In this document: in pieces, positions 30,794 through 44,200 of the stretch
Layout: each line of letters begins with the position of its first letter
How positions within the stretch are numbered: the stretch's first letter is position 1
NCBI RefSeq assembly: GCF_021018805.1
Contig: NC_086254.1
Span: forward strand, 620,001 to 684,000
Direction of reading: 5' to 3'
Origin: Prinia subflava
Taxonomy: Eukaryota > Chordata > Aves > Passeriformes > Cisticolidae
DNA length: 64,000 nt
Made by a program: the position numbers and the translations under genes
The notes under the pieces: generated by a model
What the model was told of the DNA's origin: nothing
Databases searched by the model: none
What the model saw: only the letters and a program-made list of their open reading frames with translations

Positions 30794-32941
30794 CCGTGGG
30801 GCAGGGACACAGGCACCATCTGCCACACCCACATACTCCACTCATCTCTGCTCCAGAGATCCCCCCCTCTCCTCCCCTCAGCTCCTTCTCCTGTTTGTTC
30901 TGTACTAGCAATTCCTCCAACAGCAGCACAGCAGCAAGACGTGGCTCTTATTTTCTACATCCTTCAACAGCATTTCTTGGCATTCCCACTGCCCCATCCC
31001 TGGCATTATGAGTGAGGGATCCCAGCTGTCCATTGTGCTCACAGGACAAGAGCAGACTTGAAAAATAATCTAAGGATGATGATGTGGACATCAAAAAAAC
31101 CCAAGTATTATGAGACTTCTCAATGCAGAGAACTCATGCCCCATGCGTGTCTGTGGCTGCAGAATCAGGATGCCTTGCTCCCTCCTGGGTCTGCGGCTGC
31201 AGATGGGCTCTCAGGCAGGACATCACCCTCTCTGCTGGGCTGGGCACTTCTGCAGCACTGACTGCCACAGCCACGGCTCCTTACAGACCCTTATCTGATC
31301 TAGGAGACACAAAATCCCCTTGCTGAAGAGAGGGGGTATGTTCATACCCAAAATCAAAGAGGCTTCATACATGCTGCCTAAATCCCATCACACTCCTGTT
31401 CTAGCACTCCCCCCTCCCAGGGGCTCACGGTCAGCAGAGGGACCTCAGAGGTTTTATGGTGTACCCCACAGTGCTGTTCCAGCTGGAGCTCCCTGGTGGA
31501 AATCACATTGCTGCTCTGCCAGATCCTTCAGGCAAGACAATCCCTGCCTGGGCCTGTGCTCCTGGGATCCCAGTGGTGGGCTGGGATCAGCTGGCAGGGT
31601 TTGGACTCACTCTTGGGTGATTTAGCTCTGCAGCTCTGTCCACACCCTGGCCCTGGTAAGACACCGCCAACCTGTGACACTGCTTTGTCACTTTATCTGT
31701 CTCTGTCACCACATCCCTCCTGTCACACCTTCAGAAAGGACTCAGAGCTCCTCCTCATCCCTATCTTCTTGCTATCACCTTTTCATTTCTTCTTTCCTTA
31801 CCTTATGGCTTCTCTTTATTTTCTACCTTTTCTGTCCACAGTGCCACTCCTAAAATACAGAATTTCACTTTTTAAACTCCTCCTTGCTATCTTTACCACT
31901 TTATTCCCACCAGTCCCACTACCTTCACACCAATCTGTCTCTCCCAGCATTACTCACAGGTTGTACTGAGCAGCAGAAACATGGGGAAAGGTCCTGGGGA
32001 ATCAGGCATGGAGAGGTGCCCAATTCCCACTTGGGAGCTTCATGTAGAAAAGAGGAGGAAAAAAGGTGACCCTAAGAGCCCACTTTGCTGCCTGAAGGCA
32101 GGATCAGCCAGACCTAAAAGATTCAAGTGTCAGAGACAGTTCAAAAAGGGGGACTCCTCACCCACTGCAGGACTCTCTTCTCCTCCACACCAGAAAGTAT
32201 ATTCCAGTGCCTCACTGGAGTTGGTTTTGCTACTGCCTGAGTCTATTAATTCTCACTGAATCAACCATGCCCATGGAAAAGAGATTATTTGTGCTTTTTT
32301 TTTTTCCTCCCCAAGGAGCCTTTAAACATTTCTGTTCCCCTTTCTGTTCACCAAGGAGTCCTGAGGGACAAGGGTTGAAAAAGGACTCAGAGAAAGTCCT
32401 CAGTTTTCTCTGTAAGAGAAAAGGGAACTCAGAGCACTTTCCACGCTTTCCTCATGGGAGAGGAATGAATATTTGATCTGATCTGAAGTGGCAGGAGAAA
32501 TGTTATAACCAACCCACAGGATTGGCATGGAAAAGACAGGAAGAGAACAGGACAGGAGAGTGTTCACCAAAGGGCTTGAGAAAAATCCTGGACTGAACTC
32601 TTCACCACATTGGCCACAATCTCAGAAAAAAAAGGAGGCAGCAAATATCAAAATGCATTTGAAGAAGTAGAGAGGAACGCAGGAAATGGCAGATTGATAA
32701 TCGTGACTTCTCTGCCAATCGAAAAGCCAGGTTAATAAACTAGGCTAATGAAGAGAAAGGAAGAACTAACAGAGCTTTGGAAAAGGAAAGGGATGGTTTA
32801 CAGAGCCACAGGGTTCCTCAAAGCAGTGAGTGTGGGACTAAAGGCAGTTCCATGAATGCCAGCCTCTGGCGTCTCCTCTCCTGTTCTTCTGCAAGGTCAA
32901 GGCTATGGAAGATGATGGAATATTGTGCAGTACTGCCCAGA

Positions 32942-33227
32942 GAGAAGGACTTTGAACATGGGCCTGGAGCAACAGAACAAGGGGGAACAGCTTCTCACTG
33001 CCAGAGGGCAGGGATGGATGGGATATTGGAAGGAATTGTTCCATGGGAGGGTGGTGAAACCTTGGCACAGGGTGCCCAGAGCAGCCGTGGCTGCCCCTGG
33101 ATCCCTGGCAGTGTCAAAGGCCAGGATGAACAGGGCTTGGAGCACCCTGAGATGTCCCTGCCCATGGCAGGGGGTGGAATGAGATGGGCTTTAAGGTCCA
33201 TTCCAAACCATTCCATGGTTCTATGAT
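32942..33227 (+). mobile_element. CR1 LINE 3' fragment
   Basis: CR1 blocks GGGCCTGGAGCAACAGAACA, ACTGCCAGAGGGCAGGGATG, GGTGCCCAGAGCAGCCGTGG and CCCTGCCCATGGCAGGGGGT, with a CCATGGTTCTATGAT tail. Confidence 0.93.
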
Positions 33228-34334
33228 CCTCAGAACCAAAAAGAGAAGAAAGTGAGGCAGCCCTTACAATGAACTCACCAGGACAGTCTTAAGGCAAACT
33301 GTACTGTCCAAATATTCACAAACCACATGGAAAACAAGACGGATGGTGAAACGACCGAGTTCATTAGTAATACATAAAAATCCAAGTTGGTAAATATTAA
33401 AACTGTGTAGCAAAGGATCTCATGATACTGAGTGATGGAATGATACAAGATATTAAAAAATGCAAATATGAAAAAAAAATCCAGGTATTTTACACAGGGA
33501 TGAGCTCTAGGTGAGCTGTTAATGAACAGGAAAGAGCTTGCAGTCACTGTGGGGAATTTTATGGAAACCGTTGTTGAATCACCCAAACCAGTCAAAAAGC
33601 AAACAGGTATTACTGTAAAAAACAAATGAAAAATGAAAATCCACTAGATAAAGCTGCAGTGTGTCAACATCTTGATTATTACAAGGAGTCCTGCTCACGC
33701 CATCTTCAACAGAGATTTCTGTACAAGTGATTGAGTGAATAAGAATTCTTCAGCTTAGTACAGCTGGGATATGCTAAAGCTACAGAAACTCATTAAAAAT
33801 ATGAAAAATTCATGGATCAAAACACCAGGAAGAGCTGTTAAACACAGAAGTGGGGACACCAGCCTGGCTGTGAGCACAGCCTGCTGCAGTCAGGGGGCTG
33901 CAGAAGAGTATCCATTTGGATTTGCCTGTACTCTGCACATTTTGGGGCTGCAGGGGAACTGCACACATGGGGTTCTGCACTCACCAGGCTGCACCATGGG
34001 CTGCACACTCTCCTACCCACTAGAAGACTTTTGCCACGAATATTTCATCTAGAAACCAAACTCCAGAATACAGCTGGGATTTATGGTCAGTGGTGCCAGA
34101 GAGCCAGGAGAGCATCTGCTCCCAAAACATCAGCAGAGTCAGCTGCTGCCTTATCTGTGGGACAGTGCTGTGACTCCTGGCTGTGTCCCAGCACCAGTTC
34201 TCCTTCCCTTCCTCTCACTACTATTCCAGCAGATGGAATCCCATGCAAGACCTTGAGGGATTGCTCATGCGTGCAGGGCCAGTGAAGGGTGCAAGGATTT
34301 TGTCCAGGACAGTAAGGCCTCCCCTGCCACATTT

Positions 34335-34646
34335 GGTGGTACCTTGAAGCCATGATAGCACAATCTGCACATGAACGGCACTAAATGGCATTTCACAGCC
34401 TAAAGTTTAGGTGGTGAGGGAGACTGATGGGCCATGAGACACATTTCTATCTGAAATGGAAATCCCAATTTTTTTTTTCTAGTTCTGTTTAGAAAGTTGC
34501 CTCTGACAGGACCTTCCAGGACAGAGCATGGTGCAGAGATTAAATTCTGCTCTCGCCGAGCCTCCCCAGGTGGCTGTGGGTTCAGGACCATGGGTAGGAC
34601 GGACCCTCCTCTGCAGCTGCAGAATTTCTTGCTCGGAAGCAGAGCT
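34335..34646 (+). repeat. Inverted repeat, left arm (about 310 bp)
   Basis: Begins GGTGGTACCTTGAAGCC and ends GCTCGGAAGCAGAGCT. The reverse complement occurs at 39310-39619 with only scattered substitutions and small length changes, for example in the poly-T before CTAGTTCTGTTTAGAAAG. No known avian repeat family was recognised. No terminal inverted repeats or reverse-transcriptase tail were seen. Confidence 0.9.
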
Positions 34647-34690
34647 CATGCCAGGACCATTCTCCATCTCATGCCAGGACCATTCTCCAC
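34645..34690. repeat. 23-bp tandem duplication at the edge of the inverted repeat
   Basis: Two copies of a 23-base unit containing CATGCCAGGACCATTCTCCA sit exactly at the right end of the left arm. The other arm lacks the duplication, so it arose after the arms separated or at the breakpoint. Confidence 0.9.
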
Positions 34691-35449
34691 TTGCCATTGG
34701 TGCCACAGCCTTGAGTGGATGAAATGTCTTGTGGAAAAGCTCCTTCACAGATGAGCTACAGCCAAAACAGCACTGAGGGGATGAGCCAGGGACCTACTGC
34801 ACCACAATGACACCTTTGGTGACACAGTGCATCTCGGACATTGTCGTGCCATGTCCATGCATCCATGGGAGACACCCGCTACCCACTGCCCTGCTGAATT
34901 AACTCAGCTGTGTCATGTAACTGTCACCCAGCATGAGCTCCTGAGGTAGGGTATTCCTGGATTTGTGGATATGTCTGGCTCAAGACACCTCTTCCCTGAT
35001 AGAATCCTGTCAGTGAGCCTCTGAGCTAAGTACCTTACTTTATATTCCTTTGTAGGTTTCAAAAGGCAAGTGGAAGTGGTCTCCTACCACCCTCTCCATT
35101 TTTGCTGCCAGCACTAGCCTGGCTGTAGTAATTACTGGGCAAGATCCTCCTCTGGAGGAGATGGAAACAGGGCACCTGCAACTGGATTCCTGTGGGAAAG
35201 AGCAGAGCAGATGTCTCAGGTCTAAAAGCCAGATGTGCACCTGCACAATGCATCTCCCAGAGGTGTCAGAGTGTGGGCACTGTGCCAGATGCTGGCATCA
35301 CGGACACCTCCAGGGACCGTGCACAGTTGGGATGGAACAGGCCATGTGCACTTCTCAGTCATTGCAGAATGCTCCTGACAGCAACACTGCCTTGTTGGGA
35401 CAACCCAGTCACCAGATCCTCCTCTTCCATCCTGCCTCAAAGCTCAACC

Positions 35450-35727
35450 TGGTAAGAGGCTGGAGCCAGGCGGGGACCGGACTTTTCTCCCAGACAAGTA
35501 ACAGGACAAGAGAAAACAGCTCCCTTGTGCACAGAGAGGTTCAGGATGGATGTAAGTAAGAATTTCTTCATGTCAGATATTGGAAGGGGCTGGAGTTCCC
35601 ATCCCTGGAGGTGTCCAAAGAATGGCACTCAGTGCTCTGAGCTGGGTGACAAGGTGAGGATTGGTCACAGGTTGGACTTGATGCTCTTCAAGGTCTTTTC
35701 CAACCTCAGTGATTCTGTGACTCTGTG
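35450..35727 (+). mobile_element. CR1 LINE 3' fragment (variant subfamily)
   Basis: Blocks GGCTGGAGCCAGGCGGGGAC, CATCCCTGGAGGTGTCCAAA and GGTTGGACTTGATGCTCTTC, with a GATTCTGTGACTCTGTG tail. The GACTTGATG form marks a different subfamily from the MCCATGGCAGGGGG-type copies nearby. Confidence 0.9.
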
Positions 35728-36604
35728 AATAATACTGTGTGAATGTCTTTTTTGCTGTAAGAAAGGCTCTTCCCAGTTTACCTCAACTCTCCAGCTTTAG
35801 CAGCTAAACAGAAGCCACTCTTACCCCAAGACCATTCCACTCTACTCACAGAGACAACAGCAGGAATGACACAACACTACCACAGGCATAGGAGTTGCTG
35901 CCAGGAGGCTGAAACACAGCAGCAGCAGAGCTGGAAAGTGCTAGAAGGACATGGGAGGATGAGGAGGGATGGGGCAGGGAGATGAAGTGGATTTTAGCCA
36001 CAAAGAAGATGGAAATGGCTGGTTGGAAAAGGTAAAGATCAGCAGAGTGTTTCAAAAGGCCCAAGGAAAAATTGCCACTTCCATGACTCTTGGGCATGAA
36101 GCTCAGCCATCAGGATATGGGGCTTTTTTAATTTACCTGCATAAAGTTTCAAAAGCTGTTATAACAGCAAACACACCTTACCCACATGTGAGTCACAGAC
36201 AAACATACTCACTGATAACAGATGCATTATTCTTAGAGAGACTCAGGTCCTACATCAACATGAGAACAGCTCAGACAACCATCCGAGTCCCCTGAAGGAG
36301 TGGCCAGAGGTAGGAGAGTAGACAAAGGAGCTACAAGGTGTCAGTGCAATACTCCCATGCTTGTGTCCTTACTCGTGCTCATGAGCTTCACTACCTTTGG
36401 CCCAAGTCAAGGGTCAGCAGAGCCTGAGGGTTTGATACAACAAATCAGTCCCTAATCAAGAAATGACTGTATTTCCCTCTCCTTTTCATTACCAAGCTGG
36501 TGAGCAACAAAGGGCAGTGCTGAACCCAAAAGGGATGTTTATTTGATTATCACACGTGCAGGATTAGACAGTTTAGGTGAAATCTGGATCTTTTCTGTTG
36601 CTCT

Positions 36605-36916
36605 CTGCAGCTCCCTGAAAGGACTTCAGAAGCAGGTGGGGATCAGACTCTGCTCTTAGGGAACAAGGGACAGGACAAGAGGAAATGGCCTCAAACTGTT
36701 CCAGGGGAAGGTAAGGTTGGACATCAAGAGGAATTTCTGCCTGGAAAGAGAGGTCAGCATTGAAAGGGGTTTCCCAGGGAGATTTGAAGTCCCCATCCCT
36801 GGAGGTGCCCAAGGAAGGCCTGGACATGGCACTCACTGCTCTGGGCTGGGGACAAGGTGGAGATTGGGCACAGGCTGGATTTGATGGTCTTGGAGAGCTC
36901 TACCAATGTAAATTAT
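36605..36916 (+). mobile_element. CR1 LINE 3' fragment (variant subfamily)
   Basis: Same subfamily layout as the copy near 35.5 kb: CAGGTGGGGATCAGACTCTG, CCCATCCCTGGAGGTGCCCA and GGCTGGATTTGATGGTCTTG, with a decayed terminus at TGTAAATTATTCC. Confidence 0.88.
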
Positions 36917-38324
36917 TCCCATGGGGCTGGAGAAAACTCTCAAATGCCCTTCCCTGACAGGTCTGCTGAAGTTTGCTCTCCTGCAGACAGAGAAGTCCCA
37001 CATGAGGGAAGCAAGTGTCACTTCTGTTGGCACAGCCACCATGAGGATTGTATGGACTGCCAAGGAAACCTCTGGCCAGGTTCCATAACAATGTCTGGTT
37101 AAACTGTCTGCTCCACACATCCATGTTGGAGAATCAAAGACAAAGGGAATTTGGTCAGCCGTGACTCACAGCACTCAATGAAAGTAAAGGCAAGGGAGAA
37201 CAGCTCATGCTCCTCTGCCTCAAGCACTCTGCAGGCAGGCTGGATCCCAAATCCCATGGAGAGCATCCAACCCACACTGACCTGCTCACCTCATGTACCT
37301 TGGAGGGCCCAGCCTGTGCCCACTCTGGAGCCATCTCCGTCCTTGAAGACCCTCTTTAACATGACCCTCTGTACTCTGCTGGCAGTGGCTGGGAGGTTAA
37401 AGCTGTCCCACAGAACAAAGGTCACCTGTGTAACAGAGGTCTTTGTCCCTCTGTACCCCGCAAAGCACTGGCAAAACCCAAGCTGTGCTGGCAGCTCTCT
37501 CACCTTTCCAAGCACAGAGGTCCCTTGGGACCAGCTCAGGGGCGGCACAAACACATGACGACTCCTGTAACTGCTCCATGAAACACCTGAGACAGCTCTG
37601 ACCCTGGAAACAGCTCTGCGGTGATGGGCCACACACAGACCTGAGCCCAGATCGCTTTACTGCAGCCACTAGTATTTTTCCTCAACCACCAGCTTTTCAC
37701 AATGGGTTTCAAAGTTAAAACCTTGACAAGTGATGCCAGAAAGAGCATTCTTGATCTTCTAGAAAGGAGAAAGCAGATCTAGAAGAGCAAAGACTGACAA
37801 GAAAATTCCTTTTGGGGCAAATTAAGCAACAACTTCTTCTGAAGCATCACACATCTCCAGGAGGGCTGAGTTGCTCCTGGAAAGAGACCAAAGGGCTATC
37901 CAGAGGCTGATGTGGACTGGGAAATTCTCTAAAACTTTCCTGAAGATGAAGCTCAGCAGCATTGTTGCCTGGAAATGTCAGGACTCTGATGTAGCCCTGC
38001 ACCAGCACTGTGGTCGTTTCTGGAGAAGACAGGAACGGTCCAGGGAAGCTTTACCTGTTCACGCATGAAATGTTTGTTAGGATTGCACATGGAGCTGTTC
38101 TCACCAGGGAAACGCCACAGGCAGGAGATGGGCTTGGAATGGAGGAGTCACCCCAGGGAAAAGCTGCCGGCAGGAGATCGGTTTGGGGTGGAGCAGCCAG
38201 CCCTGCTGAACCTTCCCAGCTGATGACAGGGGGAGCGTTGCCTGATCCCTTCCCCCTCCATCTAGCTGGGCTCCACCGCTGGGCCAGGTGCAGAACAAAA
38301 GGAAAGTAACGACTTAGCTATTGC

Positions 38325-38460
38325 TGCAGCGCCGAGGGCTTGAAGGTCAGGCGCTCAGCGCAGCACCCGCTGCACGGCCAGGCCGCGCTGCAGCCCTGCA
38401 GCCAGAGCCGCTCTGCAGGGGCTGGCGCTGTGCAGCTCCGGCTCCTGCGCGGGCACATGA
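38325..38460. promoter_or_regulatory. Isolated CpG-rich patch deep in intron
   Basis: About 130 bases with many CpG dinucleotides and GC-rich words (GCGCTCAGCGCAGC, CACGGCCAGGCCGCGCTGC), flanked on both sides by CpG-poor DNA. No recognisable exon. It could be a small alternative promoter or enhancer of RNF43, or the start of a noncoding RNA. Evidence is base composition only. Confidence 0.35.
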
Positions 38461-39309
38461 AAGGCTTCTCTCTAATGTAATAACTGACGGCCTCTTCAGT
38501 GCCGTTTGAACTGTTTACAGACTGAGTTAACGATTACAGGCAATGTGTACCTTGGCTGCTGACCAAAATTCTTACCCGCCCGTCAGATATTATCAAAGAG
38601 CCCTTCACTGCTGGCCTGGAGTCCTTCCAAAGCACAGCGCCAAAATGCTGGTGTAGAGGAGGGGCCTTGGGTGCTCCGTCGTGAAATCCAAGATAGACAC
38701 AGATCTGCTCTGGAGAGGTGTCCTGGGATCTGGGTGCCAAGTCACGTAGAGACACTGGAAGGCCCAAGGGCTCCCTGAATCCCCCCGGCTCAGTGCCCAG
38801 GGCCGCATGCAGATGGGCCCTTCCCTGCAGGACATCGGCCACGGCTTTGCTGTGCTGCCCTCCAGGCCTTCACAGAGGACACCACACAACCCACGAGCTC
38901 TGGCTCTCCAGGTTTCCCCTCCCTGCATGAGGTCACTGCCATCCATACCTGGTTCTTTACACATAGCCTAGGTGGTTGTGTTAATGCTGGTGGTTACACA
39001 GCTTAAAGCTCCTCCTGCCAAAAGCATTTTCAATACCCTCATGCATAAGAGTGAGGACAAGAACAAACCAAGTGGTGGGAGATTAGATATAATCACTTCC
39101 ATTGTTATTTGTAGCTGGAGAAATGCAGGTGTAGGTATAAGGTCTGGCTAGATTTGGGCTCGAAAACAAGCTCCAGCTCTATGGGGCAAATTGCACCAGG
39201 TCTGGAAATCACATTGACATGAAGGGATGAAATAAAACACTGGCAAGCTGCTCTAATTACAGCTGAGTAACACAGAGCCACATTCAAGCAGCACTGAGGC
39301 TGCAGAGCA

Positions 39310-39619
39310 AACTCTGCTTCCGAGCAGGAAATTCTGCAGCTGCAGAGGAGGGTCCATCCTACCCATGGTCCTGAACCCACAACCACCTGGGGAGACTCAG
39401 CGAGAGCAGAATTTAATCTCTGCACCATGCTCTGTCCTGGAAGGTCCTGTCAGAGGCAACTTTCTAAACAGAACTAGAAAAAAAATGACAATTTCCATTT
39501 CAGACAGAAATGTGTCTCATGGCCCATCAGTCTCCCTCACCACCTAAACTTTAGGCTGTGAAATGCCATTTAGTGATGTTCATGTGCAGATTGTGCCATC
39601 AGGACCTCAAGGTACCACC
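39310..39619 (-). repeat. Inverted repeat, right arm
   Basis: Reverse complement of 34335-34646, starting at ACTCTGCTTCCGAGCAGGAA and ending at GGTACCACC. The 4.7 kb between the arms is unique sequence with CR1 insertions at 35.4 and 36.6 kb. Confidence 0.9.
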
Positions 39620-40554
39620 AAAAAAGTGCTGCTTCAGTCCATCCCAGAGTTCCAAACTCCCAGCTACACCTGCAGCAGGAACTGATGCATCCCATGCCTA
39701 CCAAGAACCTGCACAGTACTGGTTTGCCATCATCCCAAAGCTCTTGGTACAAAATGCCAGGTTATAAAACTACAAAACTGTAATTAAAAAAGCAAACACA
39801 TCTCTCTCACAGGCTGACAAGAGATGCAGTTTACAAGGGATGCTTTCCAGAAAAGGGCTGATGCCTTCACTCCATGCTGGTTCTGTCTTGAAATATGTTT
39901 TATGTCAGCAGGTCTTGGCACAAGGATGAAGATTGACCAACTAAAGGAATAAATTATTTGCTTTTCAATCTCACTCTGCATCGGCTTCCCACTGTTTTAT
40001 CACTCAGATGTAGTTTTCTGTAGTACAGATGAGCAGGTGGCTGGTGGAGGACACGAGTCTCTCTTGTTGGACATTGTTGTATTCACAGAAGACAGAAATG
40101 TAGATGCAAATACATTTGCTGTGATTTGATTCAATGAAACTTGCTGGTACAGTGCAGTACACAACAGAAGTTGGTTCCGCCTACGCTTACTTGCTAAGAC
40201 ATGAGTTCAGGCCCTCTGGGATCTGCAATTCCCTGGCTGCTATGATGACATCACTGACATCTAAGGAGCTGCAGGAATGCTGAGAATGCAGCTCCGGGCT
40301 CCTGTGGATGCTGAGCTCATCTGCTGCTGCAGGAGGCACCAAAGATGGGGTGCCTGGGTCACACTCCAGCCTCACTTCCAACCTGCACTCACTGCTCCTC
40401 TTGAGGCCACACAACATCTGGGCTGCACCAGCTTAAACAGCCAAAGTGAAATTGCTTGAAAATTTCTTTCACTGATGTCTTCAGATGCTGAGCAGAAACA
40501 AGAATTTCAACACGAGCCCAAGGGGTCAGATCCAAAATTGACCTAATTCTATGA

Positions 40555-40795
40555 CCTGGGCAGGAACTGATGCCCGGGAAGTTCCACCCAAATATGAGGC
40601 AGAACTTCTTCCCTGGGCAGCGTCGAGCCCTGAAGAGGCTGCTCAGGGAGGGGGTGAAGCTATTCCAGACCCATCTGGACACAATCCTGTGCCCTGTGCT
40701 CTGGGATGAGCCTGCTGAGCAGCAAGGTGAGACCAGGTGACCCATGGTGGCCCCTTCCAGCCTGTCCATTCTGGGATTCTGGGAATCTGTGACCC
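40555..40795 (+). mobile_element. CR1 LINE 3' fragment
   Basis: Blocks ATGAGGCAGAACTTCTTCCC, CCAGACCCATCTGGACACAA and GTGCCCTGTGCTCTGGGATG, then CCCTTCCAGCCTGTCCATTC and a GATTCTGGGAATCTG end. This is the TGTGCTCTGGGAT subfamily, also seen inverted near 45.9 kb. Confidence 0.9.
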
Positions 40796-41137
40796 AACTA
40801 CGAATCTCTGACCCAACAGCAGAGACCACTCAAAAGTTGTTTTCTCCTCGGTGTTCCACTTGGGATACCTTCCCAGCATTACTGTAGTTACTTATCTGGG
40901 AGTCATACCCAGAGCCAGCTGGTGAACAGGCTGAAGGATTTCACAAACATACCTTTTTCCTTTTAGCCCATTTATACTTGTTCCACAACATTCCCTGCAA
41001 TTGATCTCAACAAAGGATTTCAGAGAAGTCAATAAAATACTCTTGCTTGAAGATAATTTCACAGGAAACTTCCAAGAGTGAACTTCCAAGAGTTACCATC
41101 CTTGCTGCATCCTATGGAATTCCAGCCACTGGAGATC

Positions 41138-41228
41138 ACAGAATCCCAGAATGGTTTGGGTTGGAAGGGACCTTGGAGACCATCTCATTCCACCCCCTGC
41201 CATGGGCAGTGACACCAGGTGGCTCCAC
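41138..41228 (-). mobile_element. Short CR1 tail, minus orientation
   Basis: Plus-strand ATCACAGAATCCCAGAATGG, TTTGGGTTGGAAGGGACCTT and CCACCCCCTGCCATGGGCAG, the complement of an intact-looking CR1 3' end. One of the least diverged copies in the window. Confidence 0.93.
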
Positions 41229-44200
41229 AGTGTCACAGGTGTTCAAAGAGCTGAGCTGATATACTTGGAAGGAGCTTGAAGCAGGGAAGCATGAAACTTC
41301 CCTTATTTTCAACCTGTTAGGAGCCTCTGGAGACTCCAGCATTCATCACCAAAGGGCAAAATCTCCATGTGGAGGTTCTTAGGGACAAGGATGACAGAGG
41401 TCTTGCCCCAGGACTCAAGAGACTGAGGCCAAAAATATGGAGAAATTTCCATTTTCAGACATCTTTGCTGCTGTGTCCAAAGCAGCACAGAGCAGTGAAC
41501 ATGCAGGATGAAGGACAAACAGGGCAGGAAGTGAAACAACATCCTTGCTCAACAGAGTGAGATCCAGCGGATGCTCTACCCACTGTCTTCATTCAAGGGC
41601 CCCAATAATTTGATCAAACATTCCTTTGAAATGACTGAGCTCTACCAGCTGTTTTATTCCAAGGAATGGGAAGGGAGCCACTTACAGCCCATTTGTTTGG
41701 GGCAGTGAAAGGAGGTGAGTTGCGACATCACTTCCACTGGAGCATCTAGCCCTCACCATCCTGGATCTCTGCAAGAGGGGACAGAGGAGGATGAGTGCTG
41801 GGATAATGAGGACATCTGGAGCCACAGTAGTTGAGACTAAAAGAAGTTCAGAGACGAGAAAGTCCTGGTTACTGGAGGTAGGTCTCCTGCTCTCATGCCT
41901 GGTTCCTGCAGAGAAGGAGACATGACTGACAGAGTCTCCACTGGCACCTGCCAATTCTGCATTTTTCTGCTTTTTTCTTACCAATGACACTGGCCTCTGC
42001 AGACAAAGACTACTGGAAGAGTCAAGTACTGCCTGAAGTTTCTGCTTTGGCTGCCCAACACTGAAACTGTACTTTGTTGTATAAAATGAGCCATGAACAC
42101 CTTGATTTCACTCATGCGGACTCTGGTTTCTGGGCTCCACTGCCTTTTTTCCTGGTTCTGCAGGGTGGAGGTGGTTGTTGCAATCACAGATTCTTCCTCT
42201 CTATCTGGTGCCTTGATCTTGTGGTGCTCCTGCTCTCAAGGCAGAATGGCTGAGGCGGGTTCACTGCACAGCCATGCTGGAAGCACAGGAACAAGCTTTA
42301 TGGTGTGGTACCTCACCCCTCTATGCCGTAAAACCTCCATAGTCTTGCCCTGATGGCCTGGGAATATTGCAGATGCCCATCTCCCAGGGAAGGAGAGAGC
42401 TTGTTGTGCTGGATCCCATGTCCAGAGCCACGCCAGGTCCATGCAACATGGATTTGCAGCTCTTTGCAGAGAGCACACTCTCTGTACAGCTGTGCCTTGC
42501 TGGCACCACAGGGAACCTGCTCACAATTCTGCAAACTTTGCAAGGGACAATCCGTTGCAGCTCAGTTGATTTCTTCCCTGATCCAGTGTAGTTGCTTTTC
42601 CCACCAATACTCCCTAAAGTCACACTGAACAATGTGCATTTACACTGCCCGGTACACTGAGCCCTTGGTTCCCTCATGCAACTGGCATCCCTGTCACAGG
42701 GGAAGGACAAAAAGCCATTGTAGCCAAAACCTTAAGAGCCTGCCCGAATGGTTTCTGTGGTATTCGGAATCAGTGCAGCACTTGAGAACACAGGGATAAA
42801 TCATTAACAAGTCATTATTGTTCACAGGTACTTTTGGCAGGAAACCACTGAGGTCAACTTGGACAAACTGCTGTGGGGTAGTGGGGGTGGCACTTTTCCT
42901 GCAGGAGCATTCAAATCCTCCTCTAATACCAAGAAATAGGCTGGAAGTGACCTTCCTTGCTGAATCTAATCGAGATGGAGAGCAGCACAGCCCCTCCTTC
43001 CCGCTTTTTTTGGCCTGAGCTCCCCTCCCAGCTCCGTCTGCTCTGTGACAGTGCTGTTCATCACAGCTCCCCTCACAGAGTGGGCAGCCTGACAGCCCAA
43101 ACACCACTCCTCATGTACCAACTCCAGAATCTCCCAGCTCCCATCAATCCCTTCTGCTACTGGGAGCTGGGGAATTCCCAAACACTGCTGCTTTTCCCAG
43201 AGATCTGTCTAGGGATGGATGTTTCTCATGCTTTGGAAACCTGCAGAGATGCTGCTTCTGTACAACTGATATAAAATTCCGTCATCCCCAGCCAAACTCA
43301 CCAGCTCAGTGAATCCATGTGCCATGTGCTCCCCAGGCCATCAGCACTGGCAGCATACGCTGAGAGCCATCTCCACGGTTAATATCCTGGAGGTTGATCC
43401 ATCCTCACAGTTTCCAGTGCTGTCAGGCACTCTAGCTTCCATGGAAAACTATTAATTCTTGTCATCCAGTTTCCTGCTCAGTGGCCAGCTGGCTACTGAC
43501 CCCACTGCTATTTAGTTGGTGTAAATCAAGTGCCACAGGACACTTCGAGAGCACCATGATGTGGCAATTCCTCCGAATACGGGGATGTGGTCATTTAGAA
43601 TTAAGTAACCAAAGAATTTGGATACAAAGAGCTTAAAGGCTGTGGTGTGTTGCTCAGTGTGAGTTCCTGCCCGGGGGATACAACACTAACATGGGGATCC
43701 TTTTAAAGCCCTAAAAACTCTGCTAGATGATGCCATGGATTCAGCTCAGCTGCTCAGGCAGTTTCATGCTCAGTCAGCTTGGGATGGTTTGGTGGTGATT
43801 TTTTTTTACTAAGAAAAAGTACTCTCAATTTTGACATTTAAAAATCGCCTATCGTAAGCACAAAAAATGTCTTTCTAAACTCACTGGCTTCTGGACACAT
43901 TAATGGAAGCCAAGAAAACCAGTCAGGTAACCGAGTCCAGCTCCTGAAGCAGCCCATGTTTCCATCTTTCTCTAAAAAATATTGACTCCACAATTGCAGA
44001 CCCAGGCAGGGACATTTGTACTGCAAAGGGACACGACAGCTGCTTTCCAAAAGCCTGAGCCATGGTCAGGTAATTCAAGACAGTTCTTCTGCCCACCCTG
44101 ACCTGAGAAGGTTCACGACAGGGCTGCCATCAAGTAGGGCTAAACAGGACTGGTTTTCCCTGGAATGATAACAAACAGTGTTAAAAGAAAATGCTTCTGA

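Noticed and set aside
38930..38950. Possible end of RNF43 exon 2 (Asp-Leu-Met-Gln on the minus strand)
   Set aside because: No GT donor follows and the upstream residues do not match the RNF43 ectodomain.
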